A stretch of 47,933 nt of DNA, taken from assembly GCA_002069015.1 (NCBI GenBank), contig MWBL01000008.1, positions 1 through 47,933 on the forward strand, written 5' to 3'. The stretch is from Firmicutes bacterium ADurb.Bin300. GTDB lineage: Bacteria; Bacillota; Clostridia; Oscillospirales; Acutalibacteraceae. Positions 16,531 to 25,805 of this stretch are shown one piece after another; within the stretch, counting starts at the first letter, position 1; each line of letters starts with the position of its first letter. Below the pieces are notes generated by a model. The model was not told the origin of the DNA, did no database searches, and was given only the letters and a program-made list of their open reading frames with translations. The position numbers and the translations under genes are program-made.

Positions 16531-18255
16531 ATGAACGGTGGAGTCTACTTGTACGATTTGAAGGGACGTTTGCTCGCTGATTTCGGAGCTTTTCTCGGAA
16601 AATGCGAGCACATGAAGCTTAAATACTATTCAAAACACGCAAATAAAAAGCAAGAAAAGCTGCTCTTACACCTAATGCGCGATAACCGCAACACATTGTG
16701 GGGACGAAAAAATAATTTCAGTCAAGTTCACTCGGTTGAGGATTATCAAAAAATTGTTCCTCTCTCACGATATGAGGATTATGATGAATATGTTCGGAGA
16801 ATGGCAAACGGTGAAAAAAACCTGATAACAAGCCGCTATGGGCGCAGGTTTACCGAATCCTCCGGCAGTACGGGGCGTTCAAAGCTCGTACCGCTTTCCG
16901 CAAGGGCGGAATGGGTATGCCAATGCTTTACCTTCAGCGCGCCTGTGGGCTGTGCGGTAAAATGGTTTAAGTCAAAAGGACGCCGTCTACCACCGCAAAA
17001 AGGTCTTCTTACGGCTGAAATCAGCAGTCGCAAGCTTCCCGGGGGTAAAACCGTAAGCTGTCTTTCATCAATACCGATGCTCAACCTCAAACCTCTTATA
17101 CCAATGATTACATCCTCGCCTAAGGAGGTTTTGTTTCCTCCGGACGATTGTGATATGAATATGCATTACATAAAGCTTCGTTTCGCCCTGCCTGACGAAA
17201 AAATCAGCTATTTGTGCACTATCTTTATCACGACTCTTGAATCAATGTTTTTTTATTTAGAAAATAACTGGAGAATGCTTTGTGACGACATCGAAAAAGG
17301 CACTATAGACAGCAGCATTGTTATTCCGGATGATTTCAGAGAAAAATTTGAAAAAAGACTAAAGCCCATGCCCGAGCGCGCTGCACAGCTTAGGGCGGAA
17401 TTTGAAAAAGGCTTTGACGAATCGCCCATCATTCCAAGGATATGGCCAAAAGCAGAGTGGATGTACGGCATGGGGACGGGAGCGCTCTCACTCTATGCGA
17501 AAAAGCTTAGGCGATACGTGGGTGAGGATATGCCTATTCATTACCTTGGGTATGCTGCAACAGAAGCGCTTATGGCAATACCTATTGAGCTTAACTCATT
17601 TGAATATGTTATGCTGCCTCAAAACGGTTTTTACGAATTCAGACCTCTTGACGCCCCGAAAGAGAGCCGCTTGCTTACTATAAGCGAGCTTGAGGTCGGC
17701 AAGGAATATGAGCTTATTTTGACTAATATGAGCGGGTTTTATCGCTATCAGATTGAGGATGTCGTTAAGGTTACGGGATATTATTATCAGTCACCGAAAA
17801 TAACATTCTGCTATCGTCTTAATCAGATTGCAAACATAAGCGGCGAGAAAATCAGCCAAATGGCATTTGACGAAATCGTTGACAACCTTTCGGAATATAT
17901 GGATGACCTTTATATCGGATACAGCATATATCCCGACCGCACAACTTCACCCGGTCATTATGTGCTTTTTATCGAAACCGCTTCACCCGTTGATACCGAG
18001 AAACGCTTAAGGTACCCCAATGCGTTTGAGGAGATGCTGTGCAACGGTAACGTTTCCGTCAAGCCTCTGAATAAAAGCGGAGCTCTCGGTCACTGTGAGG
18101 TTAAATTTTTACGCCAAGGAACTTATGATGAATACCGTCAGCTTCTAAAATCAAAAGGCGCAAATCTTAATCAGATAAAGCCCATTAAGCTTATTAAAGA
18201 CGGTGAGAAAAAAGAATTTTTCCTGTCTCATGTAATTGAGGAGAGAACACAATGA
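16531..18255 (+). CDS. GH3-family adenylate-forming acyl/amino acid ligase
   Basis: The 574-residue product belongs to the GH3 (auxin-responsive promoter) family of the ANL superfamily. Plant members adenylate a carboxylic acid and couple it to an amino acid. Visible motifs are the ATP loop SSGSTGRSKLVP (110-121), the YAATEA motif equivalent to the GH3 acid-activating motif, and YRYQIEDVV (usual form YRYxxGD, here G to E), followed by ISGEKIS. There is no carrier-protein site or membrane segment, so it is cytosolic. ATG was chosen over the TTG immediately before it. The next gene overlaps by 4 nt (ATGA), so the two are translationally coupled and likely act in one pathway. Substrates are unknown. 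Confidence 0.85.
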   Translation: MNGGVYLYDLKGRLLADFGAFLGKCEHMKLKYYSKHANKKQEKLLLHLMRDNRNTLWGRKNNFSQVHSVEDYQKIVPLSRYEDYDEYVRRMANGEKNLITSRYGRRFTESSGSTGRSKLVPLSARAEWVCQCFTFSAPVGCAVKWFKSKGRRLPPQKGLLTAEISSRKLPGGKTVSCLSSIPMLNLKPLIPMITSSPKEVLFPPDDCDMNMHYIKLRFALPDEKISYLCTIFITTLESMFFYLENNWRMLCDDIEKGTIDSSIVIPDDFREKFEKRLKPMPERAAQLRAEFEKGFDESPIIPRIWPKAEWMYGMGTGALSLYAKKLRRYVGEDMPIHYLGYAATEALMAIPIELNSFEYVMLPQNGFYEFRPLDAPKESRLLTISELEVGKEYELILTNMSGFYRYQIEDVVKVTGYYYQSPKITFCYRLNQIANISGEKISQMAFDEIVDNLSEYMDDLYIGYSIYPDRTTSPGHYVLFIETASPVDTEKRLRYPNAFEEMLCNGNVSVKPLNKSGALGHCEVKFLRQGTYDEYRQLLKSKGANLNQIKPIKLIKDGEKKEFFLSHVIEERTQ

Positions 18256-19544
18256 CGACACGGCACAAAGGAAAGCTCCCCTTAGAAATGTATGATAAGG
18301 TAAACTATATGTGCCGTAATTATATGGACAGGATGGCGCGTTTTGAGCTTGATTACCCTTTTAAGATTGACCCTGAGGCTTTTAAGGTTGTAACGGCGCG
18401 CTTTCTGGAAAAAGCACTTGTTTTTCGTTCAATACTTGCCAAAAGTCCGATAACTCCCTTCTGGCGAGTTTCGGATTATAACATTGACGATGCGGTTATT
18501 GTTTCTCAACCTGAGGATCTTAATGCGGCAAGGGAAGAGTTCTTTTCTCAGGAAATACCGACAAGCAGTAATCTTCAAATCAAAATAGCGCTGTTCTTCC
18601 ATAAGGAAACAACATGCGTTTGCTTTATTTGGAACCATATGTGTATGGACGGCGGCGGATTTAAGTCCTTCTGGAGCGATTTTTGCGGCAGCTACACGGA
18701 CTATATAAATAATGCAGCTGCTCCCGTTAGGTTTTCAGACGGTTCGCGTGCTTTTTCCGAGGTCTATTCGGATTTAAGCAAGGAAAATAAAGCAAGGGCA
18801 AAAAAGCTTTTTGCTGCCTGTGTTTCCCCCAAGGATAAGCACCGCTTTCCATTTTCGAAGGGGAAAGAAAACTGCGGTGTGGTTATGGTAAGCAAGGAAA
18901 TTGCCGATGAAATATTTATTGCCGCAAGGAATGTTTGTAAAAAAGAGAGCGCCACAGTAAATGATTTGCTTATAGCCTCTTATATTGACGCCTTGGGCAA
19001 GCTAATAGATATTAAAGAAGACGAGGCTGTCAGTATCGCCTATGCGGTTGACCTTAGGCGCTACATAAAGGACACGAGCAGGATAGGATACACAAATCAT
19101 GTCTCCTTTGCACACTGCAGCCTTTCTCAAAAAGGCGGAACAATAATCGAAACCCTGCGCCGCGTTGCCTCAATAAACGCCAAAACCAAACAAGACCCGT
19201 TTATGGGGCTTCACGGACTTCCGCTTCTTAATTTCGGATATAAAAGCATGATATATGCCCAAGCGGAGCTTGTTATTAAAGCATTTTATAAAAATCCTCC
19301 GCTTGCGGTAAGTAATGTAGGCGCGCTTGATGCCGCGGCATTTTCGCTTTGCGGCAACGAGCCGTGCGGTGTCTTTGTAGCGGGAGCCGCAAAAAACAAG
19401 CCCTGTGCTATGATGACAGCTCTCACACTGAAGGATAACTTGTTCCTCTCCATTTGTGTGCGCGGAAATGAAGAAGACAGAAAAATCCTTGAAAAGTTTT
19501 TTGATGAGATTGAAAAAAGCATTATCGCTCTGTCAAAGCCATAA
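18252..19544 (+). CDS. Condensation-domain-like acyltransferase
   Basis: A 430-residue protein of the CoA-dependent acyltransferase/NRPS condensation fold. The catalytic motif HxxxDG is present as H129-MCM-D133-G134 in WNHMCMDGGGF, in the first half as expected. A second-half segment (YAVDLRRYI, TNHVSFAH) resembles the structural region of condensation and alcohol-acetyltransferase proteins. No adenylation or carrier domain is fused. Such enzymes make amides or esters from activated acyl groups. Coupled by ATGA overlap to the GH3 ligase, it may use that enzyme's product or a CoA ester. It converges on nnrD with only 24 nt between the stops and no strong terminator. Confidence 0.75.
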   Translation: MTTRHKGKLPLEMYDKVNYMCRNYMDRMARFELDYPFKIDPEAFKVVTARFLEKALVFRSILAKSPITPFWRVSDYNIDDAVIVSQPEDLNAAREEFFSQEIPTSSNLQIKIALFFHKETTCVCFIWNHMCMDGGGFKSFWSDFCGSYTDYINNAAAPVRFSDGSRAFSEVYSDLSKENKARAKKLFAACVSPKDKHRFPFSKGKENCGVVMVSKEIADEIFIAARNVCKKESATVNDLLIASYIDALGKLIDIKEDEAVSIAYAVDLRRYIKDTSRIGYTNHVSFAHCSLSQKGGTIIETLRRVASINAKTKQDPFMGLHGLPLLNFGYKSMIYAQAELVIKAFYKNPPLAVSNVGALDAAAFSLCGNEPCGVFVAGAAKNKPCAMMTALTLKDNLFLSICVRGNEEDRKILEKFFDEIEKSIIALSKP

Positions 19545-19568
19545 TGCTTTATCAATTCATAAAACTAT

Positions 19569-20435
19569 CTATATTATAAGGCTTTTAAAGGCTTTTGACA
19601 GATAGTCGGCGCAAACGGTCGGAGTTACACAGAATTCAGTATGCTCTTTTGCTGCGTAATCTGCGGCAAGACCGTGTAAATATGCCGCAAGAGCCGCCGC
19701 GTCAAATTCGTTGATATTGGCAGCGAGGGCCCCCATAATCCCTGAAAGCAAGTCGCCCGAGCCGCCCTTTGCAAGCCCTGAATTGCCGGTGATGTTAGTT
19801 CTGACATCACCGTTTTTGTTTGCAATTACGGTTTTATACCCTTTTAAGAGAAGAGTTACACCATACCTTTGGGCAAACTCTTTTGCGACATTTTCACGGT
19901 TTTTATTTATAAAAGCCGTATCCCTTCTTATGAGCCGTGCCATTTCGCCCGGGTGTGGGGTTAAAATAAGCTTCGCTGCGGTATTGCTGAGCATATCCGG
20001 TTTTTTTGAAACGCAGTTGAGAGCGTCCGCATCTATGATTACAGGGCAGGCGACGGTTTCTATTACATACTGCGTTATCTGCACCGTATCCGCGCTAATA
20101 CCCATGCCACAACCAATAACGACCGCCGAGGCATTGCCCGTTTCCCTCTCAAGCGCCGATAAACAGCGGGAAGAAAGCATTCCGTTTTCATTTGCGGGCA
20201 AAGGAAGAAAAACCGTCTCGGTTAAATGTGCGGTCACGGCATTATAAATAACATCGGGAAACGCTGCCTTTACAAGTCCCGGTCCGCTCCTTAACGCCCC
20301 TAACGCGGCAAGACACAGGGCGCCGGGCATATTCAGACTGCCGCCTATAATAAGTACGGTGCCGTATGTTCCCTTGTGCGAATCATTCTCGCGCAGGGGC
20401 ATCATTTTTTGTGCCGATAGCTTATCAATAATCAT
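19569..20435 (-). CDS. nnrD: ADP-dependent (S)-NAD(P)H-hydrate dehydratase
   Basis: NnrD repairs hydrated NADH and NADPH, dehydrating the S form with ADP or ATP. The 288 residues have the ribokinase-like signature of the YjeF C-terminal domain: GTVLIIGGS near the N-terminus, TPHPGEMARL, the conserved lysine segment LLLKGYKTVI, and NSGLAKGGSGDLLSG near residue 230. The epimerase partner domain (NnrE), often fused in front, is absent, so the epimerase would have to be encoded elsewhere. It lies one nucleotide after acpS, an association common in Firmicutes. Confidence 0.93.
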   Translation of the reverse strand: MIIDKLSAQKMMPLRENDSHKGTYGTVLIIGGSLNMPGALCLAALGALRSGPGLVKAAFPDVIYNAVTAHLTETVFLPLPANENGMLSSRCLSALERETGNASAVVIGCGMGISADTVQITQYVIETVACPVIIDADALNCVSKKPDMLSNTAAKLILTPHPGEMARLIRRDTAFINKNRENVAKEFAQRYGVTLLLKGYKTVIANKNGDVRTNITGNSGLAKGGSGDLLSGIMGALAANINEFDAAALAAYLHGLAADYAAKEHTEFCVTPTVCADYLSKAFKSLII

Positions 20436-20436
20436 A

Positions 20437-20802
20437 TCATTTATACCCTATCACAATTGCAGTCGCAACGCTTTTTGTATGTGTTATACTCACACTAAAG
20501 CTATATCCTGTTTCTTCGGCTATTTCTTTTGCGTTTCCCGACAAAAAAAGATACGGCTTGCCGCTGTTTTCATGTAAAACCTCGACTTGTGAAAGCGAAA
20601 AACCGCGAACCCCGGTACCTAAAGCTTTTGAAAACGCTTCCTTTGCCGCAAACAAAGCCGCACAGCGCTGAGCCCTTGCCGAATCCGGGACACCTTGCAA
20701 CTCCGCCTGCTCGTTGGGTCCGTAAACTCTTTCAACAAATCTTTTGCTTTTTACGGATTTTTCTATACTGTCGATTTCTATGCTGTCAATTCCGACTACC
20801 AT
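20437..20802 (-). CDS. acpS: Holo-[acyl-carrier-protein] synthase
   Basis: AcpS transfers 4'-phosphopantetheine from CoA to the serine of acyl carrier protein, switching on fatty acid synthesis. It is a 121-residue small trimeric-type transferase with GIDSIEID near the N-terminus (magnesium-binding Asp) and FAAKEAFSKALGTG in the middle (Glu and Lys of the active site). The ATG start has GAGAGG about 6 nt upstream; the frame is open six more codons to a GTG without SD. Downstream is nnrD and upstream is the patatin gene. No carrier-protein gene is in the window. Confidence 0.94.
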   Translation of the reverse strand: MVVGIDSIEIDSIEKSVKSKRFVERVYGPNEQAELQGVPDSARAQRCAALFAAKEAFSKALGTGVRGFSLSQVEVLHENSGKPYLFLSGNAKEIAEETGYSFSVSITHTKSVATAIVIGYK

Positions 20803-20844
20803 AACGTTCCTCTCAATCACTTTATTGGTTCAAACGTTTCACGC

Positions 20845-22071
20845 CTATACGCTTAAAGCCGTAAAAACGCAGAGCATTATCACGCTATCGTCTAAATCCG
20901 CCTCAAGCTCTCTCTTGTACCGTTTATTAAATATTCTTACAACACCTTTAATACTTGAAAGATTGTCTTGTACCGAAGAGGAGGCTCTAAACCCGGACTC
21001 CGAAATAACCGAAAGCATATACTCCGCGAAATCATTTATATCAATAATCTCGCCGTTATCAGCCCAAAAATAATCAGCACAAATCTCAAGGGCGGCAATG
21101 AAATAATCAATTAAACCTCTACCGTAATAAAGGCGTCCGGTAAGAATTTCCGTACATTTCGCAGATACCGGGCTTTTATTGATTATCCTGCCAGAGCGTC
21201 TGACATTAGCTTCAAGAACGCTCAGTTCATGCATAAAGCTATTGGCTAAATATTCAAAATAAGCCTTCTTCTCTTCCTCTATTCTAAAGGAATATTTTTT
21301 CCCGTAAAGCTTACCGAAAAACTTAAAAGTATCCCGATAGCCCATATTCATATTTTTCATCATAGCATCATGCTCAAAGTTCATAAAAGGACCGAGAAAA
21401 GAAGACGGATAAAGATACTTAACGAACGGATGGTTGCGGTAAGCTTCATGACAGCATTCGGGATTAAGGTCAACCGCAAACACTTCGGTTGCTCCGAGCT
21501 TAAACGCCGAGGCTATGGGAAGCTTATCGTAATAACCGCCGTCAATATACGACTGACCGTTTATTACAGCCATAGGGAAAATCGGAAAAACGGCACAGGA
21601 AGCGTTAATCCAATGCGCAAGCATATCGGGCAGGATGTCTTTTTTAGTAATTTCCACAGGCAAAAGAGAAGGAAACTTAACGGAAATTAAGGCGTAGTCA
21701 ATTTTTGATGAAAAGAATTTATCTTCTTTGGCAGCTTTTTGTAAGTTATTTATAAACGGAGTAATATCTGCTCCTTTATAGGCTAAATAGCTTTTTAAGA
21801 ACGGTTTTAAGGAAGACATTTCCTCAACTAACGAAACAAACTTACCGTCAAGGTTTATGCCGTTTACCATAACATCCTCAAGAGTCAGGTTTTCCCAAAA
21901 GTGTTTACATGTCTCATATTCTTCCTGGGCATAAAAAGCGGCGTTAATCGAGCCTATAGAGGTGCCCACAGCGATATCGAATTCATATCCGAATTCATTC
22001 AGGGCGCTCCACGCACCTATTTGATAGCTTCCCTTCGAGCCTCCCCCGGAAAATGCAATCGCTTTTTTCAA
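20845..22071 (-). CDS. Patatin-like phospholipase
   Basis: A predicted acyl hydrolase with the Ser-Asp dyad of the patatin family. The oxyanion loop is GGGSKG (9-14), the nucleophile elbow GTSIG contains S38, and the catalytic Asp is D177 in IDGGYYD. The 408 residues include a long, poorly conserved C-terminal half after about residue 215 without a recognisable domain. No signal peptide is seen, so it may act on the inner face of the membrane or on cytosolic lipids. It precedes acpS, but a functional link to lipid synthesis is only a guess. Confidence 0.88.
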   Translation of the reverse strand: MKKAIAFSGGGSKGSYQIGAWSALNEFGYEFDIAVGTSIGSINAAFYAQEEYETCKHFWENLTLEDVMVNGINLDGKFVSLVEEMSSLKPFLKSYLAYKGADITPFINNLQKAAKEDKFFSSKIDYALISVKFPSLLPVEITKKDILPDMLAHWINASCAVFPIFPMAVINGQSYIDGGYYDKLPIASAFKLGATEVFAVDLNPECCHEAYRNHPFVKYLYPSSFLGPFMNFEHDAMMKNMNMGYRDTFKFFGKLYGKKYSFRIEEEKKAYFEYLANSFMHELSVLEANVRRSGRIINKSPVSAKCTEILTGRLYYGRGLIDYFIAALEICADYFWADNGEIIDINDFAEYMLSVISESGFRASSSVQDNLSSIKGVVRIFNKRYKRELEADLDDSVIMLCVFTALSV

Positions 22072-22092
22072 AAAAACACCTCCAAAGACAAC

Positions 22093-22121
22093 AAGGCGGA
22101 CGAATTCTCTCCGTCCGCCTT
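22093..22121 (-). terminator. Hairpin terminator after the zinc-ribbon membrane protein
   Basis: A perfect 10-bp GC-rich stem (22093-22102 with 22112-22121) closes a 9-nt loop and is followed on the minus strand by TGTTGTCTTTGG, a weak T-rich stretch. It lies 12 nt after the stop of the gene at 22134 and before the patatin start. Confidence 0.6.
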
Positions 22122-22133
22122 ATAAATATCTTT

Positions 22134-22970
22134 TTATTCCGAAGTAACTGCGGCTTCCTTTTCATCGGCTGCCGCTTGTTCGGTCTGTTGCTGTGCAAGC
22201 TCTTCTTCGCTCAGGACGGAGCCTCTTCCGATTCTTTCAATAAATTCAGACATATCCTTATATTTTACCTGAACACCTTTTTTGACATATAGAACGTTGA
22301 TTCCGATAAGCAGTAAAAATCCGAGAATTACAAGAAAAGAACCAAACGCGACTTTTCCTGAATACATATCCGCAAACAAGGATGAAAATTTGGAATTCAT
22401 TACGGAATAGCAAATTATGCTGCCAAGCATAAAAAGAACTCCAAGAGACGACAAGGCAATATTCCTTTTAATTCCCTTGTTATTAAGAGAGCATGAAAGC
22501 GTAACAAACACAAGATTAAGAATGCAGATAACCGCGGCAAGTAAAACGAATACTATTGCTAAAGCATAACAGATAAATGCTGTTCCTAACAATTCGGAAG
22601 AAAATAATTTCGTTAAAACATCAAAGTTCATGTTGCCCACAACATCCGAAACAAGGGTCAGTATTGAAACACTTGAATTAATAGGTGAAAACGGAATTTG
22701 TGCGGTTACTTGAACAAGCGGAAGAAAGAGCATTCCAAGAGGAACAAATATAAGTAAAAGTCTTGCTATAGAATACTTTGAGCCGATTGTAGCAGCCTTT
22801 AATCTGTCAACCCTCGGCTGCATACGAATATGCTCCGCCTCTGCTTTGTCAGCATCGGCAGCAAGCCTTTCCTCCATATTATAGTACATTAAATTGACAC
22901 CGCACTTGGGACATTCGGGCTTATAATCAATAAGCCTTAACCTGTAGCCGCATTTCGGGCAATTAGCCAT
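22134..22970 (-). CDS. Zinc-ribbon membrane protein of unknown function
   Basis: An N-terminal zinc ribbon (C4, C7, C20, C23) faces the cytoplasm. It is followed by about four membrane spans (around 70-90, 125-160, 170-190 and 205-225) and a glutamine/glutamate/alanine-rich tail. Zinc-ribbon membrane proteins of this plan are frequent in Firmicutes but their function is mostly unknown. I do not recognise a named family. It has its own good promoter and a terminator, so it is a single-gene unit. Confidence 0.8.
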   Translation of the reverse strand: MANCPKCGYRLRLIDYKPECPKCGVNLMYYNMEERLAADADKAEAEHIRMQPRVDRLKAATIGSKYSIARLLLIFVPLGMLFLPLVQVTAQIPFSPINSSVSILTLVSDVVGNMNFDVLTKLFSSELLGTAFICYALAIVFVLLAAVICILNLVFVTLSCSLNNKGIKRNIALSSLGVLFMLGSIICYSVMNSKFSSLFADMYSGKVAFGSFLVILGFLLLIGINVLYVKKGVQVKYKDMSEFIERIGRGSVLSEEELAQQQTEQAAADEKEAAVTSE

Positions 22971-23032
22971 AATAAAAACTCCTACTCATTTTTTCTGGGA
23001 CGGAATAACACACATTCACTGATTTTGTTAAC

Positions 23033-23061
23033 ATTATAGCACAATGAATCTTTGTTTTCAA
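23033..23061 (-). promoter_or_regulatory. Promoter of the zinc-ribbon membrane protein gene
   Basis: TTGAAA (23056-23061), a 17-nt spacer and TATAAT (23033-23038) preceded by TGC on the minus strand give a strong extended -10 promoter, about 65 nt upstream of the ATG. Confidence 0.75.
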
Positions 23062-23140
23062 TAATAATTTGATTTTTCGATTTATTTTCTGTTTCGACAA
23101 ATTTTAGATAGCTTAAATACCTCAAAGCTCCAAAATAAGA

Positions 23141-24088
23141 TTATTGTTTTTTTGAAACAGCAAGCTTTGCCTTCTTCACGATATTGTCCGCATCGAGACC
23201 AAATATATGAAGAAGCTCTGCCGCAGGACCGGATTTACCGAAAACATCCTCAACTCCGACGCGGAGAACAGGCACGGGGAAGCTTTGTGACAAAACCTCA
23301 CATACGGCACTGCCGAGCCCTCCGAATATACTGTGTTCTTCCGCCGTAACAACTGCGCCTGTCTTTTTTGCAGAGCTGATAACGGTATCCGAATCAAGCG
23401 GCTTTATGGTAGCCATATTAATCACTTCAGCCGAAATACTTTCCTTTTCAAGGGTGTTTGCGGCTATTATTGCCTCGTTTAACATAAGCCCCGTTGCAAT
23501 AATCGTAACATCCGTGCCCTCCTGAATAACGTTTGCCTTGCCGATTTCAAATTTATGGTCAGGCTCAAAAACTCTCGGCACCGCTAAACGCCCAAAGCGC
23601 ATATATACGGGTCCCTGATGCTCAACAGCCGCGAAAACGGCAGCACGAGCCTCAACATCGTCCGCGGGGTTTATTATTACCATTCCCGGAATAGAGCGCA
23701 TTAGAGCAATATCCTCACAGCACTGATGGCTTGCGCCGTCCTCTCCTACGGAAATGCCTGCATGAGTCGCCCCGATTTTTACGTTAAGCTTCGGATAGGC
23801 AATCGAATTTCTCACCTGCTCGAATGCCCTGCCGGCGGCAAACATGGCAAAGGTACTTGCGAAAACGGTATAGCCCGTAGCGGCAAGACCCGCCGCTATG
23901 CCCATCATATTGCATTCTGCAATTCCCGTATTAAAAAATCTATCGGGAAAAGCTTTCTTAAAGGAACCCGTTTTTGTGGCGGCGGAAAGATCCGCATCAA
24001 GCACCACCACATTTTTATTCTTTTCGCCAAGCTCTACGAGAGCCTTGCCCCAGGCTTCACGAGTAGCGGTTTTAATAATATCAGCCAT
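23141..24088 (-). CDS. Transketolase, C-terminal subunit
   Basis: This is the second half of a split transketolase, which moves two-carbon ketol units between sugar phosphates in the non-oxidative pentose phosphate pathway. The 315 residues cover the pyrimidine-binding domain (AECNMMGIAAGLA with the cofactor-activating Glu, then HAGISVGEDGASHQ and RSIPGM) and the C-terminal domain (VVTAEEHSIFGGLG). SD GGAGA precedes the ATG. It follows the N-terminal subunit by 18 nt; together they equal one full-length enzyme. The split is common in Clostridia and archaea. Confidence 0.94.
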   Translation of the reverse strand: MADIIKTATREAWGKALVELGEKNKNVVVLDADLSAATKTGSFKKAFPDRFFNTGIAECNMMGIAAGLAATGYTVFASTFAMFAAGRAFEQVRNSIAYPKLNVKIGATHAGISVGEDGASHQCCEDIALMRSIPGMVIINPADDVEARAAVFAAVEHQGPVYMRFGRLAVPRVFEPDHKFEIGKANVIQEGTDVTIIATGLMLNEAIIAANTLEKESISAEVINMATIKPLDSDTVISSAKKTGAVVTAEEHSIFGGLGSAVCEVLSQSFPVPVLRVGVEDVFGKSGPAAELLHIFGLDADNIVKKAKLAVSKKQ

Positions 24089-24106
24089 TTGTATCTCCTT
24101 TCCTTA

Positions 24107-24949
24107 TTACTGCAAAAGCTCCTGCAATTTAGCGTTTAGTTGCGCCTGCGCATCTTCATACTGCTCCTTGTTGGGGGCGGTACCGTGCCAGCTCACTTCA
24201 TTCTCCATAAACGAAACATCCTTGCCCTTAACGGTTTTCGCTACTATGACCGTGGGCTTGCCCTTAAGCTTTTTTGCACGGTCAAAGGCTTCTTCAATTT
24301 CGTCAAAACAATGACCGCAGATTTCAATAACATTCCACCCAAACGCGGCAAATTTTTCGGCAATTGGGTAGGGAGAGTTGACCTCTTCTATTGTTCCGTC
24401 AATTTGCAGATTATTGTTGTCAACTACGGCAACGAGGTTGTCGAGTTTCTTCGCCGCTGCATACATAGCCGCCTCCCAAACCTGACCCTCCTCAATTTCA
24501 CCGTCGCCAAGAACCGCATATACGCGGCTGCCGCTGTTTTTCAGCTTCAGTCCCAACGCCATTCCGCACGCCGTGGAAATTCCCTGACCCAGCGAACCTG
24601 TGCTCATATCAATACCTGGTAACATCTTCATGCTCGGATGTCCTTGAAGGTCGGAATCGGGCTTGCGCAGTGTCTTCAGATGCTCAACCGGAAAAAATCC
24701 CCTGTGCGCCATAACCGAATAAAGGCAAGGGGCCGCATGACCCTTTGAAAGCACAAAACGATCGCGGTTTTCGTCGCTCGGTTTTTCGGGGTCAATTCTC
24801 ATTTCCTTAAAATACAAGTAAGTAAGTATATCGGCTATGGAAAGAGAACCCCCCGGATGACCGGACTTTGCGTTGAACGTGCCTTCAATAATGCCCATTC
24901 GAACTTTTATGGCAGTCTCCTTAAGGCTTCTTTTTTCTAAATCGTTCAT
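24107..24949 (-). CDS. Transketolase, N-terminal subunit
   Basis: This half binds the thiamine-diphosphate pyrophosphate. The ThDP motif is GDGEIEEGQVWE followed about 20 residues later by DNNNLQIDG. Earlier, SGHPGGSLSIADIL and SKGHAAPCLYSV match the substrate-channel residues of transketolase, and MSTGSLGQGIS is intact. Length 280. SD GGAGG lies a few nt before the ATG. It is cotranscribed with the C-terminal subunit and follows the HAD gene by 22 nt. Confidence 0.94.
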   Translation of the reverse strand: MNDLEKRSLKETAIKVRMGIIEGTFNAKSGHPGGSLSIADILTYLYFKEMRIDPEKPSDENRDRFVLSKGHAAPCLYSVMAHRGFFPVEHLKTLRKPDSDLQGHPSMKMLPGIDMSTGSLGQGISTACGMALGLKLKNSGSRVYAVLGDGEIEEGQVWEAAMYAAAKKLDNLVAVVDNNNLQIDGTIEEVNSPYPIAEKFAAFGWNVIEICGHCFDEIEEAFDRAKKLKGKPTVIVAKTVKGKDVSFMENEVSWHGTAPNKEQYEDAQAQLNAKLQELLQ

Positions 24950-24971
24950 TTATATCCCTCCAAAACAGATT

Positions 24972-25805
24972 TTATAAGTCATTTGCTATGTAGTTTTCAG
25001 TGAGATAGCAGATAAAATCAGCTACCGCGCCTTTATTCGCATCACATGCGCAGTACTTCGATACCGCCTTCACTTTTGGCGGAGCTTTGGCACAACAAGC
25101 AGGAACAGCAACCGCTTTAAGCATATCAAGGTCGTTGTAATAATCCCCTATTGCCGCAGTGTTCTTCATATCTACCGAAAGCATTTGTGCGAGCTTTTTT
25201 AATGCATTACCCTTATCGGTATTTTTATTGATTATTTCAAGAGTAAACCTTGATGTGGGAACGGACTTTATGCCAAGGTTTAATTCTCGGTTTACCAGCG
25301 AATTTATTTCCCCGATATTCTGCGGCTTGTCAAAAAATGTTATCTTGCCCCAATCACCTCCGGGAACCTCAAATAACGAGTGACAGACCTTATGGTCAAG
25401 ACTGTCAATAAGCGTGAAGACTTTGCCGAACAGCCGCGGTTTTACGAGATAAATCATATCGCGAGTATGAACAGTTATTTCTGCAGACGGCCACAGCTGT
25501 GCAATACTGAAAACCATCGCCTGACCGTCATTGCCAATGCTTTGAAACGAGAGAAGGGCGCCGTTTGCGTTATCATATATTCCCGCCCCGTTCAGAAATA
25601 TAAGAGGAGTTTTGATATTTAGCCTGTTATATATCTTAAGAGCAGACTGCAGATTTCTGCCTGAAGCTAAAGTAAATCTGCCGCCCTTACTTGTAAACTC
25701 GGCTATGGCGTCAATATTTGCCCTGACAGTTCTCCTGTATCTGTCGTTTAGCGTTCCGTCAACATCGGATACAACAAGCCAATTCTTACAGCTTTTTTCA
25801 CTCAT
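24972..25805 (-). CDS. HAD-superfamily phosphatase, Cof type
   Basis: A 277-residue Cof-type (class IIB cap) haloacid-dehalogenase-like hydrolase. Motif I is DVDGTL near residue 14 (nucleophile Asp), motif II is the Ser in LASGRN, the motif III lysine lies near KGNALKKLA, and motif IV is GDYYNDLDML. Such enzymes dephosphorylate sugar phosphates, nucleotides or FMN; the substrate is not evident. The ATG nearly abuts the stop of the pseudouridine synthase gene, so it is in the long minus-strand operon just upstream of the transketolase genes, where a sugar-phosphate role would fit. Confidence 0.9.
   Translation of the reverse strand: MSEKSCKNWLVVSDVDGTLNDRYRRTVRANIDAIAEFTSKGGRFTLASGRNLQSALKIYNRLNIKTPLIFLNGAGIYDNANGALLSFQSIGNDGQAMVFSIAQLWPSAEITVHTRDMIYLVKPRLFGKVFTLIDSLDHKVCHSLFEVPGGDWGKITFFDKPQNIGEINSLVNRELNLGIKSVPTSRFTLEIINKNTDKGNALKKLAQMLSVDMKNTAAIGDYYNDLDMLKAVAVPACCAKAPPKVKAVSKYCACDANKGAVADFICYLTENYIANDL

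Noticed and set aside
16839..16900. acpS and the GH3-condensation operon as one biosynthetic cluster
   Set aside because: acpS is on the opposite strand in a conserved housekeeping pair with nnrD, so proximity alone is not evidence of a shared pathway.
19545..19568. A terminator between the condensation-like gene and nnrD
   Set aside because: Only a 5-bp AAAGC/GCTTT stem can be drawn, overlapping the stop codon; too weak to call.
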